Position numbers and translations under genes: made by a program
The notes under the pieces: generated by a model
Database searches by the model: none
What the model was told of the DNA's origin: nothing
Seen by the model: the letters and a program-made list of their open reading frames with translations, nothing else
Source: Candidatus Omnitrophota bacterium
Lineage (GTDB): Bacteria > Omnitrophota > Gorgyraeia > Gygaellales > Profunditerraquicolaceae
Reading direction: 5' to 3'
Length of the DNA: 64,000 bases
Assembly: GCA_022710715.1 (NCBI GenBank)
Contig: JAKLGJ010000003.1
Coordinates: forward strand, 294,558 to 358,557
Shown: one piece after another, positions 16,090 through 24,434 of the stretch
How positions within the stretch are numbered: the stretch's first letter is position 1
Layout: each line of letters begins with the position of its first letter

Positions 16090-19000
16090 TTATAGAACTT
16101 GTTCAACACTCATTTCATCCAGATACACCAGATACCCGCTGATTCTCCGTTGCGGGTATATCTGGGCCAGGATCTGGGCGTATTCGCGGATCTGCTTCCG
16201 ATACGCGTCATCCGTCGCGCGGGCGCTTTTATAATCCACGATAACGATCTCTTTTTCTCTGACGATCAGCCGGTCCGTGCGTTTGGTGTTGCCGAAGCCG
16301 TCGACCATTTCGCGTTCCCGGAACACTTCACCGTCCGGAACGTCGAAAAACGCTTTGGCCCGGGGATGCTCGACCAACGCCTGAATAGTCTGCTGCGTTG
16401 ATTCCCAGTCCTCAAAATAAGGGTATTCGGTCTTCGCCGACTCAAACGCAGCCGCTATTTCCCTTCGCGCGGCTTTACCGGCGAGATTACCGATACCGGC
16501 AAGGGCGAAATGCAGAACATTGCCGCGCGCAATGCGCGCGTAATCCTGCACCCGGCCGATCTCTTCGAACTCGTCTTTCAAGAATCCGATCCAATCGCGG
16601 TACCGGGACACGCCCAGATGCAGAGCGTGCGCTTTCTTCTTCTCTTTTTTGGGCGGATACGCTGCAGCCGCCCCGCATTCACGTTTTTCAGGGGGAATCA
16701 ACAGCGAAGCGATGTTGAACTCCCGCCCGGCTCTGGGACTGACAAAAATGTACAGCTCATATTGCGCCCGGGTAGTAGCCACATACAGACTGTTAAGTTC
16801 GTCTATAAAAGCTTTTTTGTATTCTTGGCGGTATTTCAGTTCCAGCTCCGGAGAATACCGGGCATACTCCGTTTTGAGCGACGTTAAACCGAGATGATCA
16901 TCCCGGCTGTCGATGACAAATGAGGCTTTGCGGCTCTGCCCGGCGCCGATCTTGACGTTGATCTCGAAAAACGGGATGATCACCGCCGGGAATTCCAGCC
17001 CTTTGGCCTTATGGATAGTCACGACCCGGATGGAATCGCTGGAAGCCACATGCACGAAGAGGTTTTCCGGAAGTTCATCGGCGAAATAATCCAGGAACCG
17101 GGCGATGTTCTGGTTGTCCTCTTCCTGCTCCTTGATCACTTCCAGGAATTTCATAAAGAATCCCTGGGCCTGCGGAAAATGCTCCAGCACCTGGAACTGG
17201 CGCATAATGGTGATACAGAGCTCATAGAGCGGGACGAATCCCACGGTCTTGAAGAACTCCTCTATAAACCGCTCCCACTCGCCGGGAAATTCGTTGCGGA
17301 ATACCCGGTACAGGTAGGGGCGCTGTTGATGGCGTTTGCCTGCGCCGGCCCTGAACAGAAAATCCCGGATGGTTTGATGGGAGATCCCGCTGACGCCGGC
17401 GAATATCTCTCCCAGGATAAATGTGGCGAACGCCAGGTCATCGATAGGCGAATTCAGGAATGTCAAAAACGCCGTCAGCTCTTTGATCAAAGAGTTCTCG
17501 CGGATATTCAACGTTTTCTCGGACTCAACGGGAAGCTTCTTCTCCAGCAGCCAGGAGGTGATCAACTCCACGTCGGCATTGCTGCGGCACAAAAGCGCGA
17601 TATCCCCGGGCCGGAAACGCCCGCTCAACCCGTCCAGCAACCGGTACACTTCTTCCTTGATGAACGCCCGGGCGTCCTGGCCGTTCTCCATCTCCACCGG
17701 CTTGACCTGGACGAAACCTTTATCGTATCTCTCTTTATACTCCTGATGCGAACCGCTGAAAATAGCGCTGATCTCGGCGCTATCCGCTTCGCTGAATCCG
17801 ATGCTGTTTTTCTTGTGTTCGGAGATTTCGGCGATCATCCGCCGGATATTGTCGGGAGCGAAAACCGCGTTATTGAACTCCACCACTGCTTTCTGCGAAC
17901 GAAAATTCCGGAGCAAAGGATCGGAATGCACATTGAAAGCGGCAAGCTTTTCTTTCAAATAATCCATCAGGGTCACTTCCCCGCCGCGGAACCGGAAGAT
18001 CGCCTGTTTCTTGTCCCCGACATAGAACAATGACCCGCCCGTGGATAAAGCTTCTTCCACCATCGGGTGCAGGTTGGTCCACTGCAAAATACTGGTATCC
18101 TGGAATTCGTCGACCAGAAAATGGGTGAACTGGGTGGCCAGACGGTAATATAATTCCGGCACGGTCACGCTGGCCCCGGCAAAAAGATGCTGCGCCTGGC
18201 TGTTCAACTCCGAGAGAAACATGATGTCGTCCTCGCGGCAGGCCAGTTTGAAATTCTTCTCCACTCCCTGGAAGATATCGATATACGGATTAAAACGGGC
18301 AAAGGCTTCCCACTGATACAGCTGCGGGATCCCGGCCTTGATCCTGGCCCAGAGTTTTAACTGTTTTTCGGAAGCCTCGCCGTTTTTGCGCAGCGGGAAT
18401 TCTTCCTTGGAAAACGGGTTAAAGAACTCGTCGATGACATTCGCGTCCACCGCGTCTTCGAACTCGTTCTGGAACTTGCGCCAGTAGGTCCCGTTTGCCT
18501 CTTCGGGAAAATCCGCCTTAAGCTTGAGCATCAGCTCTTTTATTTCCTCGCGCTTGGCGCGGATCTGGTCGAAGCCTTTGTCATACTTGGCGAACCCCAG
18601 GCCGAAATTATTGCGCGCATTCAAAAGCAGCTCCATGATCTCCAGGATGTCCTGCTTGGGGAACCAGGACTTGCGATTCTCCAGGTGCAGGTAATTCTGC
18701 AGGAACTGGTGGAACTGTTCCCTGACGCCGGTATCGCTGTGCGCCTGCTCGATCAATTCATCGAGGCTATAGGCCAGATGTTCCCGGTAATCGTTCTTGA
18801 TCCGGAAATCGCTGGAGAGATCCAGCTTGAAAGCGCAGCCGGAAAGGATGGCGTTGATAAAACTGTCGATGGTCTGCACCTGGAAATAATTGTACCTGCG
18901 GATGATCTCTTCCATCACCAGGAACGCTTTTTTTCTGGCCGGGCACTCCTCCACCCCCAGCTTGGAAAGCAGATTCGCCTTATCCTTATCTTCTTCGAAC

Positions 19001-19251
19001 TGATCCAGAGCCAGCTGTTTCAAGAACAGCAGGATGCGCGCTTTCATTTCCAGACAGGCTTTGTTGGTGAAGGTGATGGCCAGGATATGCTTTAAAGGGA
19101 TATCTTCGAGTTTGAGGTGCGGGTCCAGTAAAAGACGCAGATACCGCGCCGCCAGGGCGTAGGTCTTGCCTGAACCGGCAGAAGCCTCGACTACGCAGAC
19201 TTCGGGGAATTCAGGACGGCTTTCCTGGAGTGATGGGTTATTCCTGGGCAC
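16090..19251 (-). CDS. addA: AddA-like UvrD-family helicase/nuclease
   Basis: A 1053-residue superfamily 1 helicase. Walker A is VEASAGSGKTYALA near residues 21-34, Walker B/motif II is FLVDEFQDTS, motif III GDKKQAIFRFRGG, and motifs V/VI are seen as VTIHKAKGLEFPAVII and LYVATTRAQYELYIF. The C-terminal nuclease domain contains IVIVDYKSARA, the D-x-x ... D-Y-K core. AddA unwinds and cuts DNA ends together with AddB. GTG 19251 overlaps rmuC by 14 bases, indicating an operon rmuC-addA-addB. Right at its stop lies the inverted-repeat element. Confidence 0.92.
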   Translation of the reverse strand: MPRNNPSLQESRPEFPEVCVVEASAGSGKTYALAARYLRLLLDPHLKLEDIPLKHILAITFTNKACLEMKARILLFLKQLALDQFEEDKDKANLLSKLGVEECPARKKAFLVMEEIIRRYNYFQVQTIDSFINAILSGCAFKLDLSSDFRIKNDYREHLAYSLDELIEQAHSDTGVREQFHQFLQNYLHLENRKSWFPKQDILEIMELLLNARNNFGLGFAKYDKGFDQIRAKREEIKELMLKLKADFPEEANGTYWRKFQNEFEDAVDANVIDEFFNPFSKEEFPLRKNGEASEKQLKLWARIKAGIPQLYQWEAFARFNPYIDIFQGVEKNFKLACREDDIMFLSELNSQAQHLFAGASVTVPELYYRLATQFTHFLVDEFQDTSILQWTNLHPMVEEALSTGGSLFYVGDKKQAIFRFRGGEVTLMDYLKEKLAAFNVHSDPLLRNFRSQKAVVEFNNAVFAPDNIRRMIAEISEHKKNSIGFSEADSAEISAIFSGSHQEYKERYDKGFVQVKPVEMENGQDARAFIKEEVYRLLDGLSGRFRPGDIALLCRSNADVELITSWLLEKKLPVESEKTLNIRENSLIKELTAFLTFLNSPIDDLAFATFILGEIFAGVSGISHQTIRDFLFRAGAGKRHQQRPYLYRVFRNEFPGEWERFIEEFFKTVGFVPLYELCITIMRQFQVLEHFPQAQGFFMKFLEVIKEQEEDNQNIARFLDYFADELPENLFVHVASSDSIRVVTIHKAKGLEFPAVIIPFFEINVKIGAGQSRKASFVIDSRDDHLGLTSLKTEYARYSPELELKYRQEYKKAFIDELNSLYVATTRAQYELYIFVSPRAGREFNIASLLIPPEKRECGAAAAYPPKKEKKKAHALHLGVSRYRDWIGFLKDEFEEIGRVQDYARIARGNVLHFALAGIGNLAGKAARREIAAAFESAKTEYPYFEDWESTQQTIQALVEHPRAKAFFDVPDGEVFREREMVDGFGNTKRTDRLIVREKEIVIVDYKSARATDDAYRKQIREYAQILAQIYPQRRISGYLVYLDEMSVEQVL

Positions 19252-20407
19252 TGTTCTTGTCTTGAATTACGTCGATATGTTCGGAAGGCACTTCCTGGAC
19301 TTTATTCAGCTTGGTGGTAATGTTGCGGGTCTTGGAAGCCGCTTCCTCGATGATATTGCCGGCTTCCTGGATCTTCTTCTGGGTCCGGTCGATGATCTCT
19401 CCGAACCTGGTAAATTCGGCCTTGACTGTGGCCAGCATCCGCCAGACTTCGCTGGTGCGTTTCTCGATAGCCAGGGTGCGGAATCCCATCTGCAGGCTGT
19501 TGAGGATCGCCGCGATCGTGGTCGGACCGGCCACGATCACCCGGAACTTCGACTGCAGCTGCTCGAACAAACCCGGGATGCGCAACACTTCCGCGTACAG
19601 ACCCTCGGTAGGCAGAAACATCAACCCGAAATCCGTGGTATGCGGAGAATCAATGTACTTATCGCGGATATCTTTGGCCTGCAGTTTGACCCGCTCTTCC
19701 AGAGACCGGGAAAACTGCTTGATCAGTTCGAGATTACCCTGATCCTGGGCTTCCACCAGGCGCTCGTAATCCTCTTTGGGAAATTTCGCGTCGATAGGCA
19801 AAAGCACCGTTTCTTTATCTTTCCCGGGGAGCTTGAGGGCGAATTCCACCCGCTCGTTGGTGCCTTTTTTGGTCACGCAGTTCCGGAGATACTGCTCCGG
19901 GGTGAGTATCTGCTCCAGCAGATTGCCCAGCTGAATTTCTCCCCAGGTCCCGCGTGTCTTCACATTAGTGAGCACTTTCTTCAGGTCGCCGACGCCGGAA
20001 GCCAGAACCTGCATCTCGCCCAAACCTTTTTGCACCTGCTCCAGCTGCGCTCCCACCAGTTTGAAGGATTCGCCCAAACGCTTCTCCAGGGTACCCTGCA
20101 GCTTCTCATCCACGGTCTGGCGCATCTGCTCCAGCTTGGCGGCATTGTCTTCCTGTATGGACTTGAGCTTTGATTCGATAGCCTGGCTTTGAGCATTGAG
20201 CTGGTTGAACTGGAGGCTGGCGATCTCGTTAACCCGGGAAACCACCGTGTTGCTGAAATTGGTCAGCGCATTATTGACTTCCTGGCGATTTGCCGCGATC
20301 TCCTGCCGCAAACCCTGCTCCAGGCCTTTATCCTGCGACTTTTGCAGCAGCAGATAGACCAATAAAGCGGTATTGACGGCAAGGATGATCAAAAGTGCAA
20401 TAAGCAT
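19238..20407 (-). CDS. rmuC: DNA recombination protein RmuC
   Basis: About 389 residues from ATG 20407. One N-terminal membrane helix (MLIALLIILAVNTALLVYLLL) is followed by a long coiled coil and the RmuC core: RGTWGEIQLGNLLEQILTPE, LPIDAKFPKEDYERL, AKDIRDKYI, TTDFGLMFLPTEGLYAEVLR. RmuC limits inversions and acts as a restriction-like endonuclease-fold protein in DNA maintenance. The longer frame to 20500 overlaps the cache gene and is not needed. It begins 11 bases after the cache protein stop and overlaps addA at its end. Confidence 0.92.
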   Translation of the reverse strand: MLIALLIILAVNTALLVYLLLQKSQDKGLEQGLRQEIAANRQEVNNALTNFSNTVVSRVNEIASLQFNQLNAQSQAIESKLKSIQEDNAAKLEQMRQTVDEKLQGTLEKRLGESFKLVGAQLEQVQKGLGEMQVLASGVGDLKKVLTNVKTRGTWGEIQLGNLLEQILTPEQYLRNCVTKKGTNERVEFALKLPGKDKETVLLPIDAKFPKEDYERLVEAQDQGNLELIKQFSRSLEERVKLQAKDIRDKYIDSPHTTDFGLMFLPTEGLYAEVLRIPGLFEQLQSKFRVIVAGPTTIAAILNSLQMGFRTLAIEKRTSEVWRMLATVKAEFTRFGEIIDRTQKKIQEAGNIIEEAASKTRNITTKLNKVQEVPSEHIDVIQDKNSAQE

Positions 20408-20417
20408 AACCCGAATA

Positions 20418-20969
20418 TCAATCCATTTGCGAAACGGAGTCCTGGTCGAATATAATGTCGTTGGGATAGGCGGCGGCAATGTCGCTTTTGAGAATATCAT
20501 ACACGCCGCAGCCGATGACGAATTTCCTCCCGTCCTTCACCGCAAGCTTGACGAACGAGATCTTGGGATCTTCTTTAGTCTGGCCGGGTTTAGGCCACAG
20601 ATAAATTACCCAGCCCTCTTTGTATTTTTCCGTCAACTGGTTCATGGCGACGATAAAACGGAAATGCGAAGAATCCTGCAGGTCTAACTGATTCACGCCT
20701 TCCATCGACGCTTTGGTGGGATGCATGAGCATAACACCGGTGACGGCATCATGTACCCAGATATACCCGTCTCCACCGCCGAACCGGAATTCCCCTTTCG
20801 GGTCTCTTAACTTCGCGAACGCGGCTTCCCCTTCCTGTTCCACCAGCTTCGCAGCCGCGTACACCTTCTCTTTAACCAGCTGCACCGTCAACTTCTCTTG
20901 TGCTAACCCGATGCCGGACGTAAGCAGACACAATCCAAGGGTCATGATGAAAAGATCGGCTTTTCTCAT
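20418..20969 (-). CDS. Secreted stand-alone Cache-domain protein
   Basis: A 183-residue protein with a signal peptide (to about residue 24) and a single Cache (sCache_2-like) sensor domain: GDGYIWVHDAVTGVMLMHP, then DLQDSSHFRFIV, GWVIYLWPKPG and FVIGCGVYD. Such domains bind small ligands outside the cytoplasm and are usually fused to receptors; here the domain is alone, so it may be a binding protein that works with another sensor. AAGGAGGGGAT precedes ATG 20969. Its promoter carries a palindrome that could be an operator. Confidence 0.8.
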   Translation of the reverse strand: MRKADLFIMTLGLCLLTSGIGLAQEKLTVQLVKEKVYAAAKLVEQEGEAAFAKLRDPKGEFRFGGGDGYIWVHDAVTGVMLMHPTKASMEGVNQLDLQDSSHFRFIVAMNQLTEKYKEGWVIYLWPKPGQTKEDPKISFVKLAVKDGRKFVIGCGVYDILKSDIAAAYPNDIIFDQDSVSQMD

Positions 20970-20996
20970 ATCCCCTCCTTGGATAAATACGCTTCT

Positions 20997-21025
20997 ATTG
21001 TATCACCCCGGACATGCCGGGGCAA
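20997..21025 (-). promoter_or_regulatory. Promoter of the cache-rmuC-addAB operon with embedded palindrome
   Basis: Minus strand TTGCCC (21025-21020), 17-base spacer, TACAAT (21002-20997) with a TGA extension before the -10. A perfect palindrome, CCCCGG-N5-CCGGGG at 21006-21022, covers the spacer and part of the -35, the usual place for a repressor site. Confidence 0.55.
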
Positions 21026-21071
21026 CTGGTTTCGAGCGCGTCAGGGGTGGTACCTTAAGGAACGTCCCCGT

Positions 21072-21920
21072 TTATTCGACTTTCACCAGCGTGGCGGTGA
21101 CCTCGGTGAAACGCGGGCCTTTGATCACCGCGAACAAGGGGAACCGCTCTTTGGCGCTGGAGAAATAAATATCGCTTTTGCCCTCGTCTATCTTCCTGCC
21201 TTTAATCGAGGGAATGAGATTGATCTTGACCACAAAAGCCCTCTGATGTTCGCCGCAGAAAGCCGGGACTTTGATGAATTTCTTGGCGTGAATCACGCCT
21301 GTCAGTTTATAATTGAGCTCGTTATTCACGCCGTTAAATTCGATCTTATCCCCGACTTTCACCACCGGCAAAAGCATCAGATAATAGTACGCGGTCACCA
21401 CATCCTGCACGTCGGGCGCGATCTTGAAATCTTTCCGGGAATTATTCAGGAAGTTCTTGAAATACGCGTTATGTCTTTCCTGGTCGAAATCGATGGCCGC
21501 TCTCCGGCTGTACGACCCCTCGATGACCGCGGCTTCGTGACGCAGAGTGTGTTTCTTTTCCACATCCATATAGGAAACGAAATGGTCGTCGACCTTGAAT
21601 ATCGCCGAGAAGAAGAAATTCGTCCTCATCGTCGATTCCAGGACGTAACACTGCCGTCCGTTGAAATTCCGGATGCCCTTGATGGTATTGACCAGTGTCC
21701 CCACGGGAATACCGAGCCATTTGATCTGGTAGGTCAATCTGGCGCGATCGGGCAGGCGCAGTTCTGGCTGCTCAATAACGATGTTCCTGGCGTGGCGGCC
21801 GGAAATTGCCGGGTTTTCAACCGCAACGGTGCTCACGCCGGAAGACGAAGCGCATCCGGCGACAAGTATCATTGCCGACAGGAACCGGAATTTCCAAATG
21901 CTGGCAGGGGATTTAAGCAT
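21072..21920 (-). CDS. DUF3108 domain lipoprotein
   Basis: A 282-residue lipoprotein (SAMILVAGC lipobox near Cys 23). The DUF3108 beta-sheet domain is evident: LTYQIKWLGIPVGTLVNTIKG, then CYVLESTMRTNFFFSAIFKV, DVQDVVTAYYYLMLLPVVKVG and ARFPLFAVI-like KERFPLFAVIKGP. Members are periplasmic or outer-membrane-facing proteins of unknown function, common in Bacteroidota, Deltaproteobacteria and Omnitrophota. It is monocistronic or last in its unit, directly upstream of the cache operon promoter. Confidence 0.85.
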   Translation of the reverse strand: MLKSPASIWKFRFLSAMILVAGCASSSGVSTVAVENPAISGRHARNIVIEQPELRLPDRARLTYQIKWLGIPVGTLVNTIKGIRNFNGRQCYVLESTMRTNFFFSAIFKVDDHFVSYMDVEKKHTLRHEAAVIEGSYSRRAAIDFDQERHNAYFKNFLNNSRKDFKIAPDVQDVVTAYYYLMLLPVVKVGDKIEFNGVNNELNYKLTGVIHAKKFIKVPAFCGEHQRAFVVKINLIPSIKGRKIDEGKSDIYFSSAKERFPLFAVIKGPRFTEVTATLVKVE

Positions 21921-21989
21921 AGCTTACCTTGTGTGATGGCTTATTATACCATTAGCTTTTCAAGAAGGTAAGTTATTTAACAATAAGGA

Positions 21990-22017
21990 TTGACATTTTG
22001 TGGAATTGATGTATACT
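21990..22017 (+). promoter_or_regulatory. Strong sigma-70 promoter of candidate small RNA
   Basis: Perfect TTGACA (21990-21995), 16-base spacer, TATACT (22012-22017) on the plus strand, with no ORF downstream before a terminator. Confidence 0.7.
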
Positions 22018-22023
22018 TATCAT

Positions 22024-22119
22024 TGTAGACAGTACGAACAGTAGTGTAGTTGGTTGTTGCTTCTGTAGTAGTGTCGCAAGAAGGGCGCCAGTAGAAAACT
22101 CGGCGCCTTTCTTGTTTTT
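22024..22119 (+). ncRNA. Candidate small RNA of about 95 nt
   Basis: The stretch begins six or seven bases after a consensus promoter and ends at an intrinsic terminator (22078-22113 stem, then GTTTTT). No start codon with SD and no ORF of note lies within it. The 5' 55 bases are rich in GTAGT-type words and mostly unpaired. It is convergent with the RRM protein gene on the other strand (stop 22118), so its 3' end could pair with that mRNA. No known RNA family recognised. Confidence 0.6.
22078..22119 (+). terminator. Intrinsic terminator of the small RNA
   Basis: 12-bp stem AAGAAGGGCGCC (22078-22089) with GGCGCCTTTCTT (22102-22113), one G-U pair, followed by GTTTTT. The U tract is only on the plus strand, so it does not serve the opposing gene well. 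Confidence 0.8.
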
Positions 22120-22762
22120 AGCGGCCCGGCGGGCGTTTACCGAAAGGTTTGCCGCGTCCTGCGAAAGGACGGCGGGGCTGCGCATCTTCCCTCTTCTTCC
22201 ACGGCTTACCTGTTGCGCTGCGTTTCCACGGTTTGACTTCTTCACGCCTTTTCCATGGTTTGACCACTTCATCGCGTTTCTTCCAGGGTTTGACTGCTTC
22301 ATCGCGTTTCTTCCCGGGCCGGGATTCTTCTTTCTTCTGCCACGGTTTAGCCTGTTCCTCCCTGCCTTCCCGGGGTTTTGACTCTTCGCGCCGCTCCCAG
22401 GGCTTGGCGTAACGGTCCGCCGCCTGCTTACGAATACCCGCAGGTTTGGCTCTGCGGGGCAGCGGTTTGAATTCACGCCGGACAAAAAGCTTTCTCTCAA
22501 CCGGTTCCGGCTCTGTTTTCACCTTCGGCACCGACAACATGACCTTCAGGGACCGGCCCATCAGAGTGACGCCGTTCAAGCGAACGATCGCCGCGTGCGC
22601 CTGCGCCGTATCCGGCATCTCCACGAAACAGAATCCCCGGGATTTGTCCTTCCTCTCCTTCATCACCACATTGACCGCGCTTACCGCGCCGAAAACCTCG
22701 AACAGCGGACGGATATGTTCCGCCCTGGCTTCAAAAGGCAGATTACCCACGAATATTTCCAT
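22118..22762 (-). CDS. RRM RNA-binding protein with long Lys/Arg-rich repeat tail
   Basis: A 214-residue protein. Residues 1-80 are a complete RRM: RNP2 IFVGNL at 3-8 and RNP1 SRGFCFVEM near 42-50. Bacterial RRM proteins bind U- or A-rich RNA and often respond to cold. The rest is a low-complexity basic tail with repeated units such as KPWKKRDEVV and KPWKRREEV, ending in RG/RP-rich PFAGRGKPFGKRPPGR, resembling RNA-chaperone tails. SD AAGGAGTTCTT. A terminator lies between this gene and the upstream PEP-CTERM gene. Confidence 0.9.
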   Translation of the reverse strand: MEIFVGNLPFEARAEHIRPLFEVFGAVSAVNVVMKERKDKSRGFCFVEMPDTAQAHAAIVRLNGVTLMGRSLKVMLSVPKVKTEPEPVERKLFVRREFKPLPRRAKPAGIRKQAADRYAKPWERREESKPREGREEQAKPWQKKEESRPGKKRDEAVKPWKKRDEVVKPWKRREEVKPWKRSATGKPWKKREDAQPRRPFAGRGKPFGKRPPGR

Positions 22763-22804
22763 AAGAACTCCTTTGGCGTTATCCGCGTTGAACTCACATC
22801 CGGA

Positions 22805-22842
22805 TATAAAACAAACGGGCTGGACCTGACGTCCAGCCCGTT
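22805..22842 (-). terminator. Terminator between PEP-CTERM gene and RRM gene
   Basis: 12-bp stem AACGGGCTGGAC/GTCCAGCCCGTT with a 5-base loop, followed on the minus strand by TTTGTTTTAT. It ends the PEP-CTERM operon. No separate promoter for the RRM gene was recognised beyond it, so read-through control of the RRM gene is possible. Confidence 0.7.
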
Positions 22843-22865
22843 AAGCGATCTCTGCATCGCTGCGA

Positions 22866-23660
22866 TTATTTCTTCCTGCCGAATCTTCTCGCCCCGGCCA
22901 TAGTCAATCCGCCGATACCGAACAAAAGGAAGGATACCGGTTCAGGCGCCGCGGAAAAATTATCAAAATACGAAGAAGCGTTATGGACGATGGTCGTTCC
23001 GCCGCTGGCCCATCCTTCCAGATAAACACCCAGGGAAGTAACATTCGCAGGAACGGTAATATTGATCTTCGGTCCGTTGCTGCCGTAGAGTTGCAGACGG
23101 TTCAACGCGTGATCATAGGCGGCGAATAATGTGCCTGTGCCGCTGGTGTTCGTCCGCGGGAACCAGCCTGCGCCTCCGGGTGCCCCGTCCGCGCTCACTG
23201 CCCAATTATAGGTCAGGGTTTTCGTCCCGTTATTGACCGCCGGGTCTACGGTATTCTTGAAACCGATCAGCGCCTGAAAATCCACATCTCCCGCGCCGAC
23301 ATCGCCGGAGTACAACCCCATGTTCATCCCGGTGCCGTTGTTGGCGCTGACCTGATGGAGGAAGTCGACCTGGAAAACCATGTCCCCGCTTAGATCATAC
23401 TGCCAGGTGGAAACATATTTGTCGGTAATGTACTGGCCTTCGTCCATTTGCGCGCCGTTGACGAACCAATCCAGGCGCTGATTCTGTTCTCTGAAGGTAG
23501 CCGGGTCATCTTCGAGATAAACATGCTCCCAGAGACCGGTATCCATCACATTGTCGTCGAAGTTATCATCCCAGGGGCTGGCGGCACAAACCGGCGTCGC
23601 TGCTGCGGCCATACCCAGCAAACAGGCGACCAGGACCATCAACGCCAGGACTTTTTTCAT
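22866..23660 (-). CDS. PEP-CTERM sorting-domain protein
   Basis: A 264-residue exported protein from ATG 23660 (GGAGGGTGCG upstream). A signal peptide (to about residue 25) is followed by a beta-rich domain with DDNFDDNVMDTGLW, typical of concanavalin/laminin-G-like surface proteins. The C-terminus has the sorting signal: APEPVSFLLFGIGGLTMAGA then RRFGRKK, i.e. PEP motif, hydrophobic helix and Arg-rich end recognised by an exosortase. No exosortase gene is in this window. It lies 22 bases after a second PEP-CTERM gene and shares its sigma-54-type promoter. Confidence 0.88.
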   Translation of the reverse strand: MKKVLALMVLVACLLGMAAAATPVCAASPWDDNFDDNVMDTGLWEHVYLEDDPATFREQNQRLDWFVNGAQMDEGQYITDKYVSTWQYDLSGDMVFQVDFLHQVSANNGTGMNMGLYSGDVGAGDVDFQALIGFKNTVDPAVNNGTKTLTYNWAVSADGAPGGAGWFPRTNTSGTGTLFAAYDHALNRLQLYGSNGPKINITVPANVTSLGVYLEGWASGGTTIVHNASSYFDNFSAAPEPVSFLLFGIGGLTMAGARRFGRKK

Positions 23661-23682
23661 CGCACCCTCCCGGGGGAAAAAA

Positions 23683-24363
23683 TCAGACTGAACGGGTAAG
23701 TTTTTTCTTCGCTCTTCTGGTTGCGGCAAGCGTCAAAGCGCCGATGCCGAATAACAGGCAGGAAACCGGCTCGGGAACCACGTTGACGTTAAGATAGGGA
23801 AAATGACCTTCAGGGCTTTCGCGGGATTCAAAGATATGGAACGGCTCGTTACCGGTCAATACCAGGGAGAGATTCCCGCCCTGCGCAGCCTTGGCAAAAG
23901 AAGTTACATTCCAGGAAACCCATCCGCCGTCCGGCTGGTTGATATACGTCCTCGGGCCCTGGGTATTGTTCGCGAAATTCGGCGCATTCTGCCAGGTAAT
24001 GGTGGATTCGCTCCAATCCTCGGTCTCGCGATAAACGGTGACATTACCCTGATCGGGATTATTATAACTCCAGCTATCATCCACCCGGTATAACCAGAGA
24101 TACGCCCGGTCGATATTGGAATAACCGCTCAAATCGAATTTCAGATAAGAACGGGTGAATTCTGTCCCGTCAATAGCCGGAGGATCGGCTTCATAGTTAA
24201 CCGTAGCCCCGGCCCATAATTTATCCGGATGCGTCGTGCCTTCGGCCTCTGTATAATAGAAGCTGTCGGTAAATGCGTCTTCGCTGGGCGAAACATGGGT
24301 TTGCGCGAAAACCGGTGCGGAAATCGCGAATACAGCGATCAAAGCCAGGATCAGTTTCTTCAT
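23683..24363 (-). CDS. DNRLRE-domain PEP-CTERM protein
   Basis: A 226-residue exported protein from ATG 24363 (AGGAGGAACAAA upstream). After a signal peptide ending SAPVFAQ, the DNRLRE-type domain is seen: SPSEDAFTDSFYY, RSYLKFDLSGY, AYLWLYRVDDS, DWSESTITWQNAP and VSWNVTSFAKAA. The C-terminus is VPEPVSCLLFGIGALTLAAT then RRAKKK, a clear PEP-CTERM sorting tail. These proteins are thought to be processed by exosortase and placed in the outer envelope or exopolysaccharide. A near-consensus sigma-54 promoter lies about 55 bases upstream. Confidence 0.88.
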   Translation of the reverse strand: MKKLILALIAVFAISAPVFAQTHVSPSEDAFTDSFYYTEAEGTTHPDKLWAGATVNYEADPPAIDGTEFTRSYLKFDLSGYSNIDRAYLWLYRVDDSWSYNNPDQGNVTVYRETEDWSESTITWQNAPNFANNTQGPRTYINQPDGGWVSWNVTSFAKAAQGGNLSLVLTGNEPFHIFESRESPEGHFPYLNVNVVPEPVSCLLFGIGALTLAATRRAKKKLTRSV

Positions 24364-24417
24364 TTTGTTCCTCCTGATTGAATAAGGGCAAAATAATACT
24401 CTACCTATATATAGAAC

Positions 24418-24434
24418 AGCACTAATCGTGCCAA
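24418..24434 (-). promoter_or_regulatory. Sigma-54 (-24/-12) promoter of the PEP-CTERM pair
   Basis: On the minus strand TTGGCACG-N4-GTGC places GG and GC exactly 12 bases apart; only the first T of the TTGC box differs from consensus. The start would fall near 24407, some 44 bases before the ATG at 24363. An inverted repeat TTCAAC-N8-GTTGAA at 24538-24557, about 105-120 bases further upstream, could bind the activator. Confidence 0.6.

Noticed and set aside
17011..18033. 340-codon plus-strand frame inside addA
   Set aside because: Antisense to conserved helicase motifs of addA; composition (many His, Asp, Gly) is typical of a shadow frame.
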